Source: Bradyrhizobium sp. AUGA SZCCT0176
GTDB lineage: Bacteria > Pseudomonadota > Alphaproteobacteria > Rhizobiales > Xanthobacteraceae
Reading direction: 5' to 3'
Assembly (NCBI RefSeq): GCF_018130145.1
Contig: NZ_JAFCMB010000004.1
Coordinates: 1 to 64,000 of the forward strand
Length of the DNA: 64,000 nucleotides
Shown here: positions 8,149-15,979 of the stretch, in pieces
How positions within the stretch are numbered: the stretch's first letter is position 1
Layout: each line of letters starts with the position of its first letter
Notes under the pieces: model-generated
The model's input: the letters and a program-made list of their open reading frames with translations, nothing else
Database searches by the model: none
Told to the model about the DNA's origin: nothing
Program-made: the position numbers and the translations under genes

Positions 8149-8856
8149 ATGCTTACGCGCAAACAGTATGAACTTCTGCGTTTCATCAACGAACGGCTCA
8201 AGGAAGCCGGCGTGCCGCCCTCCTTCGACGAAATGAAGGATGCGCTCGACCTCCGCTCCAAGTCCGGCATCCACCGCCTCATCACCGCCCTGGAAGAGCG
8301 CGGCTTCATCCGCCGCCTGCCCAACCGTGCCCGCGCCATCGAAGTCATCAAGCTGCCCGAGCTTGCGGGCGCCGGTAACGGCAACGGCCGCCGCGGCTTC
8401 ACTCCCAGCGTCATCGAAGGCACGCTCGGCAAGGTCCGCGCCGCCAGCGCGCCCGCCGAGGACGATGGCAACCGTCCGGTCGCCGTTCCCGTAATGGGCC
8501 GGATCGCCGCCGGCACCCCGATCGAGGCGCTGCAGACCCGCAGCCACACCATCAGCGTACCGCCTGACATGCTCGGCTCCGGCGAACATTACGCGCTCGA
8601 AGTCCGCGGCGATTCCATGGTGGACGCCGGCATTCTCGACGGCGACATGGCGCTGATCCAGCGCAACGAGACCGCCGACACCGGCGATATCGTGGTGGCG
8701 CTGATCGACGAGGAGGAAGCCACCCTGAAACGCTTCCGCCGCCGCGGCGCCTCGATCGCGCTGGAGCCTGCCAACACCTCCTATGAAGTCCGCATCCTGC
8801 CGCCTAACCGGGTCCGGATTCAGGGCAAGCTGATCGGGCTGTACCGGAAGTACTGA
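8149..8856 (+). CDS. lexA: SOS repressor LexA
   Basis: A 235-residue transcriptional repressor and self-cleaving protease. The N-terminal winged HTH reads [20 protein letters not shown], then [21 protein letters not shown] linker of ~60 residues follows, longer than in E. coli and usual for Rhizobiales. The cleavage site Ala-Gly is in [13 protein letters not shown], the catalytic Ser in [14 protein letters not shown], and the Lys in [12 protein letters not shown] at 8149 is preferred because GGGGGA lies upstream. RecA-stimulated autocleavage would release the SOS regulon, including the small gene at 53982. Confidence 0.97.
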   Translation: MLTRKQYELLRFINERLKEAGVPPSFDEMKDALDLRSKSGIHRLITALEERGFIRRLPNRARAIEVIKLPELAGAGNGNGRRGFTPSVIEGTLGKVRAASAPAEDDGNRPVAVPVMGRIAAGTPIEALQTRSHTISVPPDMLGSGEHYALEVRGDSMVDAGILDGDMALIQRNETADTGDIVVALIDEEEATLKRFRRRGASIALEPANTSYEVRILPPNRVRIQGKLIGLYRKY

Positions 8857-8861
8857 GGGCG

Positions 8862-8884
8862 GCCCGCTTTCGCGGGCGCTTCTG
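8862..8884 (+). terminator. Probable hairpin terminator after lexA
   Basis: GCCCGC-TTTC-GCGGGC at 8862-8877 begins five bases after the lexA stop codon and is followed by the weakly T-rich GCTTCTGTT. The stem is strong and the U-tract poor. Confidence 0.45.
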
Positions 8885-8910
8885 TTCGGTAACGACATCC
8901 GTAAGCTCGT

Positions 8911-8936
8911 CATGCCCGGCCTTGTGCCGGGCATCC
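8911..8936. repeat. Short palindromic repeat (CATGCCCGGC type)
   Basis: ATGCCCGGC-CTTGT-GCCGGGCAT forms a hairpin with 9-base arms, followed by CCACGT. This is the common palindromic unit found between genes in Bradyrhizobium-like genomes. Confidence 0.65.
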
Positions 8937-9041
8937 ACGTTGTTGGCTGCAAGATCAAGACCCGGCCCTGACGGAGAACGGTGGGGCCGCGCGTCGCACA
9001 ATTGCCCAGAATGCGGCAAAAACTGTGCGGGCGAGGATGGT

Positions 9042-9082
9042 TGGTTTGACGCGTTTTCTTCGACTCGAAGACGCAAAAACCG
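9042..9082. repeat. Degenerate copy of the TTTGACGCGTTTTCTT repeat
   Basis: TTGGTTTGACGCGTTTTCTT is identical to the core of the repeat at 26101-26204 apart from adjacent bases. The continuation here (CGACTCGAAGACGCAAAAAC) has diverged. It lies just upstream of the small gene at 9095. Confidence 0.6.
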
Positions 9083-9094
9083 GGGGGACGAGAC

Positions 9095-9346
9095 GTGGTC
9101 AGCAGTATGATCACCAAGATCACCTGGCAGAGGGCGGGACTCGTGACCGAGCCGGGCCGCTACATGCTCCGGTTCGGCTGGCTGATGGTGACGGCGGAAG
9201 ATCTCGCGATCTGGCAGCAATATCCGGAGGCTGCGTTCACGCTGGTCGCGCTGCCCGGGATTGCCGACGACGGAAGGGAGCAATTCCATCTCGGCGCCTT
9301 CGAACTGCCGCTGCCGCCGATGCCCGAAGATCCGCAGCCGCCGTAG
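9095..9346 (+). CDS. Conserved hypothetical protein (83 residues)
   Basis: A small protein with no recognised domain: MITKITWQRAGLVTEPGRYM, then a hydrophobic aromatic stretch (LRFGWLMVTAEDLAIWQQYP), and a Pro-rich end PLPPMPEDPQPP. It could start at GTG 9095 (GGGGGGACGAG upstream) or at ATG 9107. It resembles small proteins annotated as hypothetical in Bradyrhizobium, and nothing suggests a membrane segment. A 19-base motif 84-96 bases upstream recurs before the next gene. Confidence 0.65.
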   Translation: MVSSMITKITWQRAGLVTEPGRYMLRFGWLMVTAEDLAIWQQYPEAAFTLVALPGIADDGREQFHLGAFELPLPPMPEDPQPP

Positions 9347-9485
9347 CGCGTTTGTGATCGGGCACGCCGGCCTTTCCGTCGCACTATTGCCCAGAACAGG
9401 AATAGACTTTGCTCAAGTCCACTCTGATAGAGGCCAGCGCCTCGAGGGAGGCACGGGTCTCTATCTCTTACGAGGGAGCGATCCG

Positions 9486-9902
9486 ATGTGTGACTATAGT
9501 TTGCACGCGATGGCAACGCGTCCTGCTGAGGTCGGCGAGACATTGATATCGACCACCTTCCGCGGCACCTCGACCCGCGGCTTTGCCAGCGAACGCGACC
9601 CCGCAGTCGCGGTCTGCATGCTGCCCGGGACCGAACTGGCCTTCGCGCAAGACGTCAAATACGACAATCGCTGGATCTGGACGCGGACGATCGGTTTTCG
9701 CGTCGGCAAGTTCAACACCATCGATCCGCATATCAAGGAGCGTCACCACGACGCGATCGAATTTCCCGACGGCAGCCATGTGCTGGTGACGCAGCTTTGC
9801 GAGGGTCAGCGCGTCACCGTGCTGCAATTGCCGGTGGTGCATCCGATTCCCGAGCGCACAACAACGAAGGCGGACACGGCGACACCGCTTTCCACCGGTT
9901 GA
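9486..9902 (+). CDS. Conserved hypothetical protein starting MCDYSLHAMATRPAEVG
   Basis: A 138-residue cytosolic protein with no signal or membrane segment. The N-terminus MCDYSLHAMATRPAEVG is characteristic of a family common in Bradyrhizobium and related genera, annotated only as hypothetical. Cys2 and the pattern HIKERHHDAIEFPDG, then LVTQLCEGQRVTVLQLP, suggest a mostly beta fold. GAGGGAG upstream fixes the ATG at 9486; longer in-frame starts run through the previous gene and are unsupported. Function unknown. Confidence 0.78.
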   Translation: MCDYSLHAMATRPAEVGETLISTTFRGTSTRGFASERDPAVAVCMLPGTELAFAQDVKYDNRWIWTRTIGFRVGKFNTIDPHIKERHHDAIEFPDGSHVLVTQLCEGQRVTVLQLPVVHPIPERTTTKADTATPLSTG

Positions 9903-9944
9903 ATTCCGCGCCGTCGGTCGCGCCCCGCCGGGGAACGTGAATCC

Positions 9945-12242
9945 TTATTCCTCGGCCTGGAGATCCGCTTCCGACGGGGTCGCATCGACCGCACGCGGCG
10001 CCGTACGGCGCGGCGCGAGGATGGTTGTTTCCGCGTCCCCCTCGCCCGCGATCGCCGGCGACCATGGACGATCGACGCCCCGGAGCTTGACGGCATCGAT
10101 GGTAAATCCGCTGCCGCTTCGCCGCAGCACCATGGCGCCCTGCCGCCGCAGACGCTCCGCAGAGATCACCGAGGCGCCGCACCCCGCAGGCGCCTGCCTT
10201 GCGGTGACCACCAGCGCCGCGCGCTCACAATCATCCGCCAGCGCTTCCGGCCGCAGCGCCAATGCCACGAACCCGCCACCGGCGCCTTGCATCACGCAGC
10301 CGCTCTCGTCGCATGAGACGCCCTCGGTGAGCGAGGCATCGGCAGGCTTTCGGGCGTCGGCATCCGCCGCCAGCCATTCCTTGACGAGGAAGCCATCCCT
10401 CGCGGCGCCCTTGGCCGCGCGCATCAAATGTAGTTTGCCGTCCTGGCCGCGGACACCGACATTGCGCCCGTCGGCGGCGATCAGGATGTCCGGCTGCGGC
10501 ACCCTCGCCGCCCACACCGCCGCCACCAGCACCACGGCCGCGCCGGTATAGCGCAGCGGCGTCCGCAACAAGCCGAGCAGGATGATGCCAAGACTCGCCG
10601 CAATCAGCGGGCCGATGCCGAACGCCGGCACACGACCAACCGCGCCCGGCAAGGCCGCGACCCATTGCGTGACAACGATCATCCAGTCGATGCCGACGCC
10701 CATGATGGCCCAGAACACACCGTCAAAACCGAACGGCATCGCAACCAGGCCGAGCAGGCCCGCCGGCATCACCAGCGCCGAGACCACCGGCATCGCCGCG
10801 AGATTGGCGAGCACGCCATAGGGCGTCACCCGGTGGAAATGAAACGCCGCGTAAGGCGTGGTGGCAAGGCCCGCCACCAATGAGGCCAGGAGCAGCATCG
10901 TGATCTCGCGGCCGCCCCACAGCGCCACCTGCGCCGTCGCGGAATGATCCGGCTGCGCGAACAGGCGCGGCATGCCGAGTTGCACCAGCGCCACCAGTCC
11001 GAGGGTCGCCGCAAACGACATCTGGAAGCTCGGATGCACCAGCGCCTCCGGTGCGATGGTCAAGACAATGAGGGCCGCGACCGCGAGCGTTCGAAACGTG
11101 ATGGCGCGGCGGTCGACCATGACCGCGATCAGCACCACGGCCGTCATGAAGAACGAACGCTGGGTCGCGACTTCAGCGCCGGAGAGCAACAGATAAAACG
11201 CCGACGCGGCGAGTGCCGCCACCGCCGACCATTTCTTGATCGAAAAACCAACCGTGAGCGTCGGGAACAGCGCCAGCAGTGCCCGTACCGCAAAGAACAC
11301 GACGCCCGCGACGACAGCCATGTGATAGCCTGATATCGACAGCACATGGCCAAGGCCGGAGATGAACATCGCGTCATTGACGGGCTCGGAGATCGCATCG
11401 CGCCGGCCGGTCAGAAGCGCGGTCGCGATCGCGCGCTTGTCGCCTTCCAGCACGGTCCGGATCCGCGCATCGATCGCATCCCGCATGCCTTGCATGAACG
11501 CCGAATAGCGCAGCTTCCACCCGCCGCCATCAGGCGCTTCCGCGGTCCTGATCGCGCCCATCACAAAACCGGAGGCGCCGATGCCGGAGAAGAACATGTC
11601 GCGGCCGAAATCGTAGCTGCCGGGCCGCAGCGGCGACATCGGCGGCAACAGCCGCGCTTTCAATTCGACAAAACTGCCCACGTCAGGCGCGGTACCCTTC
11701 TTGACCGACAGCCGCACCCGTTCGATTTTTGTCGCGTCGCGCGCGCTCTCCATGGTCACGACGCGCAGTACAAAACGGTCGGTGCGCTCGCGGATGTCGC
11801 GGGTTTCGACAAATCCCGTCAGCGCCACCGAAAACATCGGCCGCGCCAGCACGCCATGCGCGATCCGCGCCGTCTTCCAGGTGGCAATCGCAAAGCCGGC
11901 GGCGACGGCGGCGATCATCACGGCGACCGGAAACATCTTGTGCCGCCGCAGCAAGAACGCCGCCGCGCACAGCACGATGGCGGTGACAGCCGCGACCGAC
12001 AGCACCGGCTCATGGTCGGCGGCAAAATAGAACGCGATGCCGGTGCCGAAGGCGACGGGCACCCAGGGCAGCAAACGCCCCGCCCCCGCCTCCGCGCGCG
12101 CCCATTGCCGCAAGGTCTCGATCAGCGGTGCCCACAGCGCAAGACGCTGGGGCGCGAGACCGCCGACCGGCGCCGCCCCACGCGGCGGCCACGTGCCGGC
12201 GTAGCCTCGCCTTTGGCCCGACGTGTTGCCCTGCTCCGACAT
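9945..12242 (-). CDS. comEC: ComEC/Rec2-family DNA-uptake channel protein
   Basis: A 765-residue polytopic inner-membrane protein. After a ~50-residue cytosolic head there is a DUF4131-type segment with early TM helices. The ComEC/Rec2 core is marked by GLGHVLSISGYHMAVVAGVV, and several further TM helices follow. The C-terminal ~180 residues hold a reduced metallo-beta-lactamase-like part (VGVRGQDGKLHLMRAA) with no visible HxHxDH zinc motif. It transports single-stranded DNA across the inner membrane during transformation. The ATG at 12242 is taken because the frame before it is uncharacteristic. No other competence gene lies nearby. Confidence 0.92.
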   Translation of the reverse strand: MSEQGNTSGQRRGYAGTWPPRGAAPVGGLAPQRLALWAPLIETLRQWARAEAGAGRLLPWVPVAFGTGIAFYFAADHEPVLSVAAVTAIVLCAAAFLLRRHKMFPVAVMIAAVAAGFAIATWKTARIAHGVLARPMFSVALTGFVETRDIRERTDRFVLRVVTMESARDATKIERVRLSVKKGTAPDVGSFVELKARLLPPMSPLRPGSYDFGRDMFFSGIGASGFVMGAIRTAEAPDGGGWKLRYSAFMQGMRDAIDARIRTVLEGDKRAIATALLTGRRDAISEPVNDAMFISGLGHVLSISGYHMAVVAGVVFFAVRALLALFPTLTVGFSIKKWSAVAALAASAFYLLLSGAEVATQRSFFMTAVVLIAVMVDRRAITFRTLAVAALIVLTIAPEALVHPSFQMSFAATLGLVALVQLGMPRLFAQPDHSATAQVALWGGREITMLLLASLVAGLATTPYAAFHFHRVTPYGVLANLAAMPVVSALVMPAGLLGLVAMPFGFDGVFWAIMGVGIDWMIVVTQWVAALPGAVGRVPAFGIGPLIAASLGIILLGLLRTPLRYTGAAVVLVAAVWAARVPQPDILIAADGRNVGVRGQDGKLHLMRAAKGAARDGFLVKEWLAADADARKPADASLTEGVSCDESGCVMQGAGGGFVALALRPEALADDCERAALVVTARQAPAGCGASVISAERLRRQGAMVLRRSGSGFTIDAVKLRGVDRPWSPAIAGEGDAETTILAPRRTAPRAVDATPSEADLQAEE

Positions 12243-12384
12243 CAAGCTACCCACACGATACGCTCGCGGGGACAAAGCTACCGGAAGGTGTCAGGTGCCG
12301 GCTAGCAGAACGGAAGTAGAATATCGGGGAAAGGCGCCGCGCGCGCGGAAGCGAAGCCCCGCGCTCTCAAGACTGCTGTGGGAA

Positions 12385-12420
12385 GAAAAACCCGCCGGTA
12401 ACTGCCCCGGCGGGTTTCCT
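12385..12420 (-). terminator. Strong Rho-independent terminator, minus direction
   Basis: AAACCCGCCGG (12388-12398) pairs perfectly with CCGGCGGGTTT (12407-12417). Read leftward, the hairpin is followed by TTTTTCTTCC. No minus-strand protein gene lies just to its right, so it probably ends a small RNA. Confidence 0.75.
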
Positions 12421-12516
12421 TTACGCATCACTCTCGCGGGGGCTTTGGGGTCCGTTCCGCGATTGCCTTCAGGATGACTTGTGACCGTTAAAAGTTGATT
12501 TTCTGACGACATCGGC
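12386..12516 (-). ncRNA. Candidate small RNA ending at the 12385 terminator
   Basis: A strong terminator with no upstream protein gene is preceded on the minus strand by a -35-like TTGACT (12517-12522) at a distance that would give a transcript of roughly 100 bases. An internal GC-rich hairpin is possible around 12430-12465. The reading frame over this stretch (MSSENQLLTVTSHPEGNR) has no ribosome site. This is an inference from signals only; the -10 element is weak. Confidence 0.35.
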
Positions 12517-12530
12517 AGTCAATATTGACT
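12517..12530. promoter_or_regulatory. Perfect 14-base palindrome AGTCAATATTGACT
   Basis: AGTCAATATTGACT is its own reverse complement and supplies a TTGACT hexamer on each strand. It sits 81 bases before the double-glycine peptide gene and just upstream of the candidate minus-strand small RNA. It could be a dimeric-regulator operator or a pair of divergent -35 elements. Confidence 0.5.
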
Positions 12531-12611
12531 CTCGTCACAGCACGTCAGATCGCCACCCGGCATACTCGCTCCAGATCAACAGCGCACAGCGCCACAACAT
12601 GGAGCGGGACA

Positions 12612-12797
12612 ATGACCAACCAGACCTCGATTTACGAATTGACCGCCTCCGAACTCGATGCAGTCGCCGGTGGCTGGGCGGGACTGGTCCCTGCAGCTAC
12701 GAAGTCCGCCCCAACTAGCGGCCGCACCCCAGTAGACCTAAACAGCAAATCGTCTTCGGGCGCAGTCTTCTCTGCCGTCGGCAGCCAGACTTGGTGA
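12612..12797 (+). CDS. Small peptide with a double-glycine leader (bacteriocin-like)
   Basis: A 61-residue peptide. Its first 21 residues, MTNQTSIYELTASELDAVAGG, read in two halves: MTNQTSIYELT and ASELDAVAGG. They match the double-glycine leader consensus (ELxxxELDxVxGG) recognised by C39-peptidase ABC exporters. Cleavage after GG would release a ~40-residue core, WAGLVPAATKSAPTSGRT onward, rich in Ser, Ala and Gly and with no Cys. GGAG lies 8 bases before the ATG. No immunity gene, exporter or modification enzyme is adjacent, so a transporter elsewhere would be needed. It may be a microcin-like peptide or a secreted signal. Confidence 0.72.
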   Translation: MTNQTSIYELTASELDAVAGGWAGLVPAATKSAPTSGRTPVDLNSKSSSGAVFSAVGSQTW

Positions 12798-13389
12798 AGG
12801 CCGAGTCTGTTGCGATAGTCGCCTCAGTTTGGCGGCCTCTTTCATTCCGAAATTTCAAACCGAGACACTACCGGCGCTAGGGCTGAAGGCGAAGACGGTG
12901 CCGGTACGCCTGGTGTGAGCCGTGGGGACGTTCCAGCGCAAGAAACCGGCGGCATCGGCGTCAAGGCGCCCTCTCTAGACGAAAAACCCCGCCGGTTAGG
13001 GCGGGGCTAAGTCGGGTATCATTGCTTCTTTAGCCCGCGTGAGGGCTGCTGACAGCGTAACAAACCAGCCGGCATAGTCGATTCGCTTTTCTTGCATGCT
13101 TGCCTGCTTATCCCGCATGCGCGTACGCAGTGCGGTTCCGCAACAGAGCCGCACTCCCACTCTGGCTGCGCTGGTAGCGTCGCTAAGTGCCACGGGACCG
13201 CGGGTTCAATGAACTGTCGCCGCCTTGCAACATGCAGGTGACCTTGGCATGACCGCTGACCCAAACGGGTGATGGAAAGATGATGGGTTAAGGTGTTTAA
13301 TCTTTGCCAACTTGGTGGCACGCATTAAGTGTCCGCTGGTACCTATTATTTTATTGCGCTTTAGCGAAATTTATTTTTGAAGATTTGCA
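12798..13389. other. 592-base region with hairpins and no confident gene
   Basis: Just after the leader peptide, AGGCCG (12798-12803) can pair with CGGCCT (12833-12838) ahead of CTTTC, a possible weak terminator. A strong minus-strand terminator lies at 12982-13008. A 65-codon minus frame (12996-13193, ending in RAKEAMIPDLAPP) stops inside that terminator and could be a small gene, but its ribosome site is weak. The A+T-rich part at 13330-13389 probably holds the promoter of the next gene. Confidence 0.45.
12982..13008 (-). terminator. Rho-independent terminator, minus direction
   Basis: CCCCGCC (12987-12993) pairs with GGCGGGG (13000-13006). Read leftward, the stem is followed by TTTTTC. 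It would end a transcript coming from the 13.0-13.3 kb region. Confidence 0.65.
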
Positions 13390-13638
13390 ATGGTTCGGGA
13401 AATCGACAGGATAGTTGTCGGGACTCGCTTCAAGACGAGTAAGCTAGGCGCTGCTCGATGCCCGGAACTGGCTAATCTGAATGGCATCGTTGTCGAGGTG
13501 AGTCATACCAACACGGGCATTACCGTGTTGTTCGATGGCGCCAAAAGACCAACATGCCTGCACAGGCAGTTTATATCCCCCGTCTCGGGTACTGGATCGG
13601 GGAGCTATTTGGCTGGCTCTGAAAAAACGCGTCCCTGA
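13390..13638 (+). CDS. Small KOW/SH3-like protein
   Basis: An 82-residue protein related to the one at 15342. It has an N-terminal strand DRIVVGTRFKTSK, then NLNGIVVEVSHTNTGITVLF, DGAKRPTCLHRQFISP, and a Ser/Gly tail. The pattern G-x-V-V, then V-L-F-D-G-x-K, then H-R suggests a small five-stranded barrel like KOW or SH3-type nucleic-acid or protein-binding domains; that is an inference from pattern. The region has lower G+C than its surroundings, and the ribosome site is poor (GAAGA). Function unknown. Confidence 0.65.
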   Translation: MVREIDRIVVGTRFKTSKLGAARCPELANLNGIVVEVSHTNTGITVLFDGAKRPTCLHRQFISPVSGTGSGSYLAGSEKTRP

Positions 13639-13811
13639 CCTCGACTTGTTTTGATCATCGGTTCGGTATTACGGCGCGGCATGATGTTCCCATCACCGCC
13701 CCGACTCGGCAGCTACCGGTGACTGAGAAGCTTTGCGCTCCCGCCTGATCAAGGCGTGCATCATTCGTAACTTCTGCCGGTGGCGAAAGAAGCACTATTC
13801 GCGGCGCGCGC

Positions 13812-14054
13812 CTACTCTGAAATTACCTCTCCGGAGCCACCAAACTCTTTCGGAACATCCTTCAACTTGGTCACACCGTCGCGCATGGGCAGAGCTGTTT
13901 CTGAGTAATTTATATGTACGCCCGGCGTAAACTTCAGCGTTGGCAATGTTGCTGCAAAGACGTCTACCAGTCCCAAGGGCGGGTGATTGGTCATTAGGTG
14001 CCCGCCACATTTTTTACGGTACTGCGGCTTACTGACCTCGGTCTTTTGGAACAT
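13812..14054 (-). pseudogene. C-terminal fragment of a GFA-family protein
   Basis: The 80 codons read MFQKTEVSKPQYRKKCGGHL, then MTNHPPLGLVDVFAATLPTL, KFTPGVHINYSETALPMRDG and VTKLKDVPKEFGGSGEV. This is the end of a glutathione-dependent formaldehyde-activating-like (GFA/CENP-V) protein. The N-terminal part with the first zinc ligands is missing: the frame continues upstream for ~18 codons and hits TAG. Only one Cys of the CxxC pair (KKCGG) remains. It is a decayed gene. An intact GFA protein of a different subtype is at 25693. Confidence 0.65.
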
Positions 14055-14510
14055 TCCTACATGCCCGATGTTATTCGGACCGCCTCGGGCTTCCCGAGAC
14101 TAAAAGCGTTGACGGGTCCGCCTGACCATGAACGGCACGAACTGCAATGGCAGTAGCCCATTGCTTCCGGCTCGCCTGATACCTCCACATGAACCGTGCC
14201 GCAGCAGCACTCGCCTTTATGTGTAGTTGCCATTGCACACTGCTATCTCCCAACCCTTCAACCATAAGCCGGAATGCGCGCAGGCCAGATTTAGTTCCAG
14301 ACTCCCGACCGCCTGGAACGAATCCGCCGGGGCTAGCTTGAATCGCGGTCCTGTAAGCCGGATTCATGAATGTCCGGGATTACCCCCAAAGGCCCACGCA
14401 CGGGATCGAATGTTTTTGTTAACGAATAGACCGATGGGTTTGCTTTCGACTGACGGCTTCGGTTCGTCCTTCTGGAGGCTGGCATTGTATTCTGGACCGG
14501 GAGTTCCGTT
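14055..14510. other. 456-base region without a confident gene
   Basis: A 98-codon minus frame (14071-14367) lies here but has no ribosome site, no recognised motif and unusual composition, so it is not called. The stretch may include debris of the truncated GFA gene. The last ~100 bases should carry the promoter of the gene at 14511. Confidence 0.4.
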
Positions 14511-14825
14511 ATGCGTCGCTCACCGTCGATCGTGCCGCGCGAAGCGGACCGGGACGTTTATCTGGTGCTGGACGATTTCGGCGCCCGTTTAGGCCGAGCA
14601 TGGCGCGAGACCGACGAAGCGGGTACCGATCGCGAGACGCTGATCCAAGACCTTATGAACGACGAATGTGGGCATCCGGCGCGCATCGTAGCCTTCAATA
14701 CCGTCGACGGCTGGTCGCGGGACGTGACCATGGATATCGCCGACGAACTGCGCCGACGATTTGTCGAATACGATCAAGTGCCGCGCTCTGTGCAGGAGTT
14801 CTTGGAGACGGCTGTCCGGCGCTAA
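14511..14825 (+). CDS. Conserved hypothetical protein (104 residues)
   Basis: A soluble protein of a family frequent in Bradyrhizobium, recognisable by EADRDVYLVLDDFGARLGRA, then WRETDEAGTDRETLIQDLM, RIVAFNTVDGWSRDVT and DIADELRRRF. The conserved acidic/aromatic pattern and helical C-terminus suggest a compact alpha/beta fold. No enzymatic motif was recognised. GGGAG precedes the ATG. The next gene starts 54 bases downstream on the same strand, so co-transcription is possible. Confidence 0.75.
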   Translation: MRRSPSIVPREADRDVYLVLDDFGARLGRAWRETDEAGTDRETLIQDLMNDECGHPARIVAFNTVDGWSRDVTMDIADELRRRFVEYDQVPRSVQEFLETAVRR

Positions 14826-14879
14826 TCTGGATCTGCAATCGCGACAAATTCGGCTTGTCCGGGGGTTGAAGGCCAAAAA

Positions 14880-15272
14880 ATGAGTACGGATAAACTTCAG
14901 GAGATGGACAAGGTTCTTGCGGAGATATTCCGCGAGCCTCCACTAATTTCGACCCAGATTGAGCCCGCGCCGGCAACATCCTTTGACCCACCAAACGAAG
15001 AGGAGCCTTCTGTTCAAGCCCCTGCAGTTGACGCTGCACCCGATGCCGAAGATGCGTTGAGACGGGCGGAGCAAGCAAAGTCATTGCTGTCCGGACTAAA
15101 CCTTGACACCGCGATCCGCCTCCGCTGGGCGATGCGCGATATCAGAAGTAAGCGAACGAAATTGACGCCCGTCAGCGAAAATGACCTAGCGGCGCTCGTG
15201 GATCTGGGCTTCGTCGAGATGCAAGAAGGAATACCGAGGCTCACCGGTTTGGGCGTCCTCGCGCTCGATTGA
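14880..15272 (+). CDS. Hypothetical protein with winged-helix-like C-terminus
   Basis: A 130-residue protein in two parts. The acidic, Pro/Ala-rich N-terminal ~70 residues (PAPATSFDPPNEEEPSVQAP) look disordered. The C-terminal ~60 residues are basic and helical (LNLDTAIRLRWAMRDIRSKR) and end in DLAALVDLGFVEMQEG, then IPRLTGLGVLALD. That last pattern (helix, L-x-x-L-G-x-V-E, beta turn, L-T-x-x-G) resembles the end of winged-helix domains. A DNA-binding role is inference only. GGGGGTTGAAGG lies upstream. Confidence 0.65.
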   Translation: MSTDKLQEMDKVLAEIFREPPLISTQIEPAPATSFDPPNEEEPSVQAPAVDAAPDAEDALRRAEQAKSLLSGLNLDTAIRLRWAMRDIRSKRTKLTPVSENDLAALVDLGFVEMQEGIPRLTGLGVLALD

Positions 15273-15341
15273 CCCGTCGAGATCGAGATGAAGGCGATGG
15301 GTAAGTGAATGCCTGAAGATGCGGCCCGCGGAACGTTTCCA

Positions 15342-15563
15342 ATGAATCGACGTCAGAGCGACGACCCTCTACCAGAATTTCACGTGGGAGATCGCGTCCG
15401 GTTGAGTGAGCTAGGGAAATCGCGCACGCCCCGAACTAAGTCTCGTGGCACGGTAGTGCGTATTCCTGGGTGGACGGCCGCACAAGGTTCTGTTCAAGTC
15501 TTGTTTGATGGCAACAAAGAACCGACAAAAATGCACCGGTCCTACCTCGAGATCGACCTGTAA
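15342..15563 (+). CDS. Small KOW/SH3-like protein, paralogue of 13390
   Basis: A 73-residue protein: a charged head MNRRQSDDPLPEFHVGDRVR, then LSELGKSRTPRTKSRGTVVR, and VQVLFDGNKEPTKMHRSYLE. It shares with the 13390 product the order G-T/I-V-V, V-L-F-D-G-x-K-x-P-T and H-R. The HVGDRVRL opening is typical of KOW/SH3-like barrels. A longer start at 15309 is possible. The two copies lie 1.7 kb apart in the accessory stretch. Function unknown; RNA, DNA or ribosome binding is a reasonable guess. Confidence 0.65.
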   Translation: MNRRQSDDPLPEFHVGDRVRLSELGKSRTPRTKSRGTVVRIPGWTAAQGSVQVLFDGNKEPTKMHRSYLEIDL

Positions 15564-15979
15564 TCTGTAATATTCACCAAAATGGAAACGGCCCCAGCGC
15601 GGGAGCGAGTACCGCTGGCCTGCCGTTGCCGACGCAATCAACCAGTGCACGGGCACGCTGTTTCTGTGGCGCCACGATCGACATAGCGACGGCCGACCGT
15701 CACATATACGAAGCACATATGATGGATTTGCATCCCGCATGAAACACGTCACCGCCCGCCCCTACGCCGATCCCGCCAAGGCCGCACAGCGCTGACACCG
15801 CCGCTGCCCCGCTTTACGTCCTACGCTTCTCCCACCCATCGTGGCGTTCCGCCGCGCCACGTGCCGGCACTTCCCCTTGACATGCCGGCGCTCCGCCGCC
15901 CGAATGGCGGGTAGCGCAAAAAGCGCGCGCCGCGGTGCAATGCCCGGCGCATCAAAAACAAAATCGGGAGGGTTTGCGA
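15564..15979. other. 416-base region, no gene seen
   Basis: Nothing credible is encoded on either strand. GTGGCG at 15842 and CGCCAC at 15855 can form a hairpin. The final ~20 bases hold the ribosome site of the binding-protein gene, and its promoter should lie in the last 150 bases. Confidence 0.5.

Noticed and set aside
12996..13193. A 65-codon minus-strand frame ending inside a terminator
   Set aside because: The terminator position is suggestive, but the start choice is unclear, the ribosome site is weak and the sequence is not protein-like enough for a call.
14071..14367. A 98-codon minus-strand frame
   Set aside because: No ribosome site and no recognised motif. It lies beside gene debris and was left uncalled, though a real orphan gene cannot be excluded.
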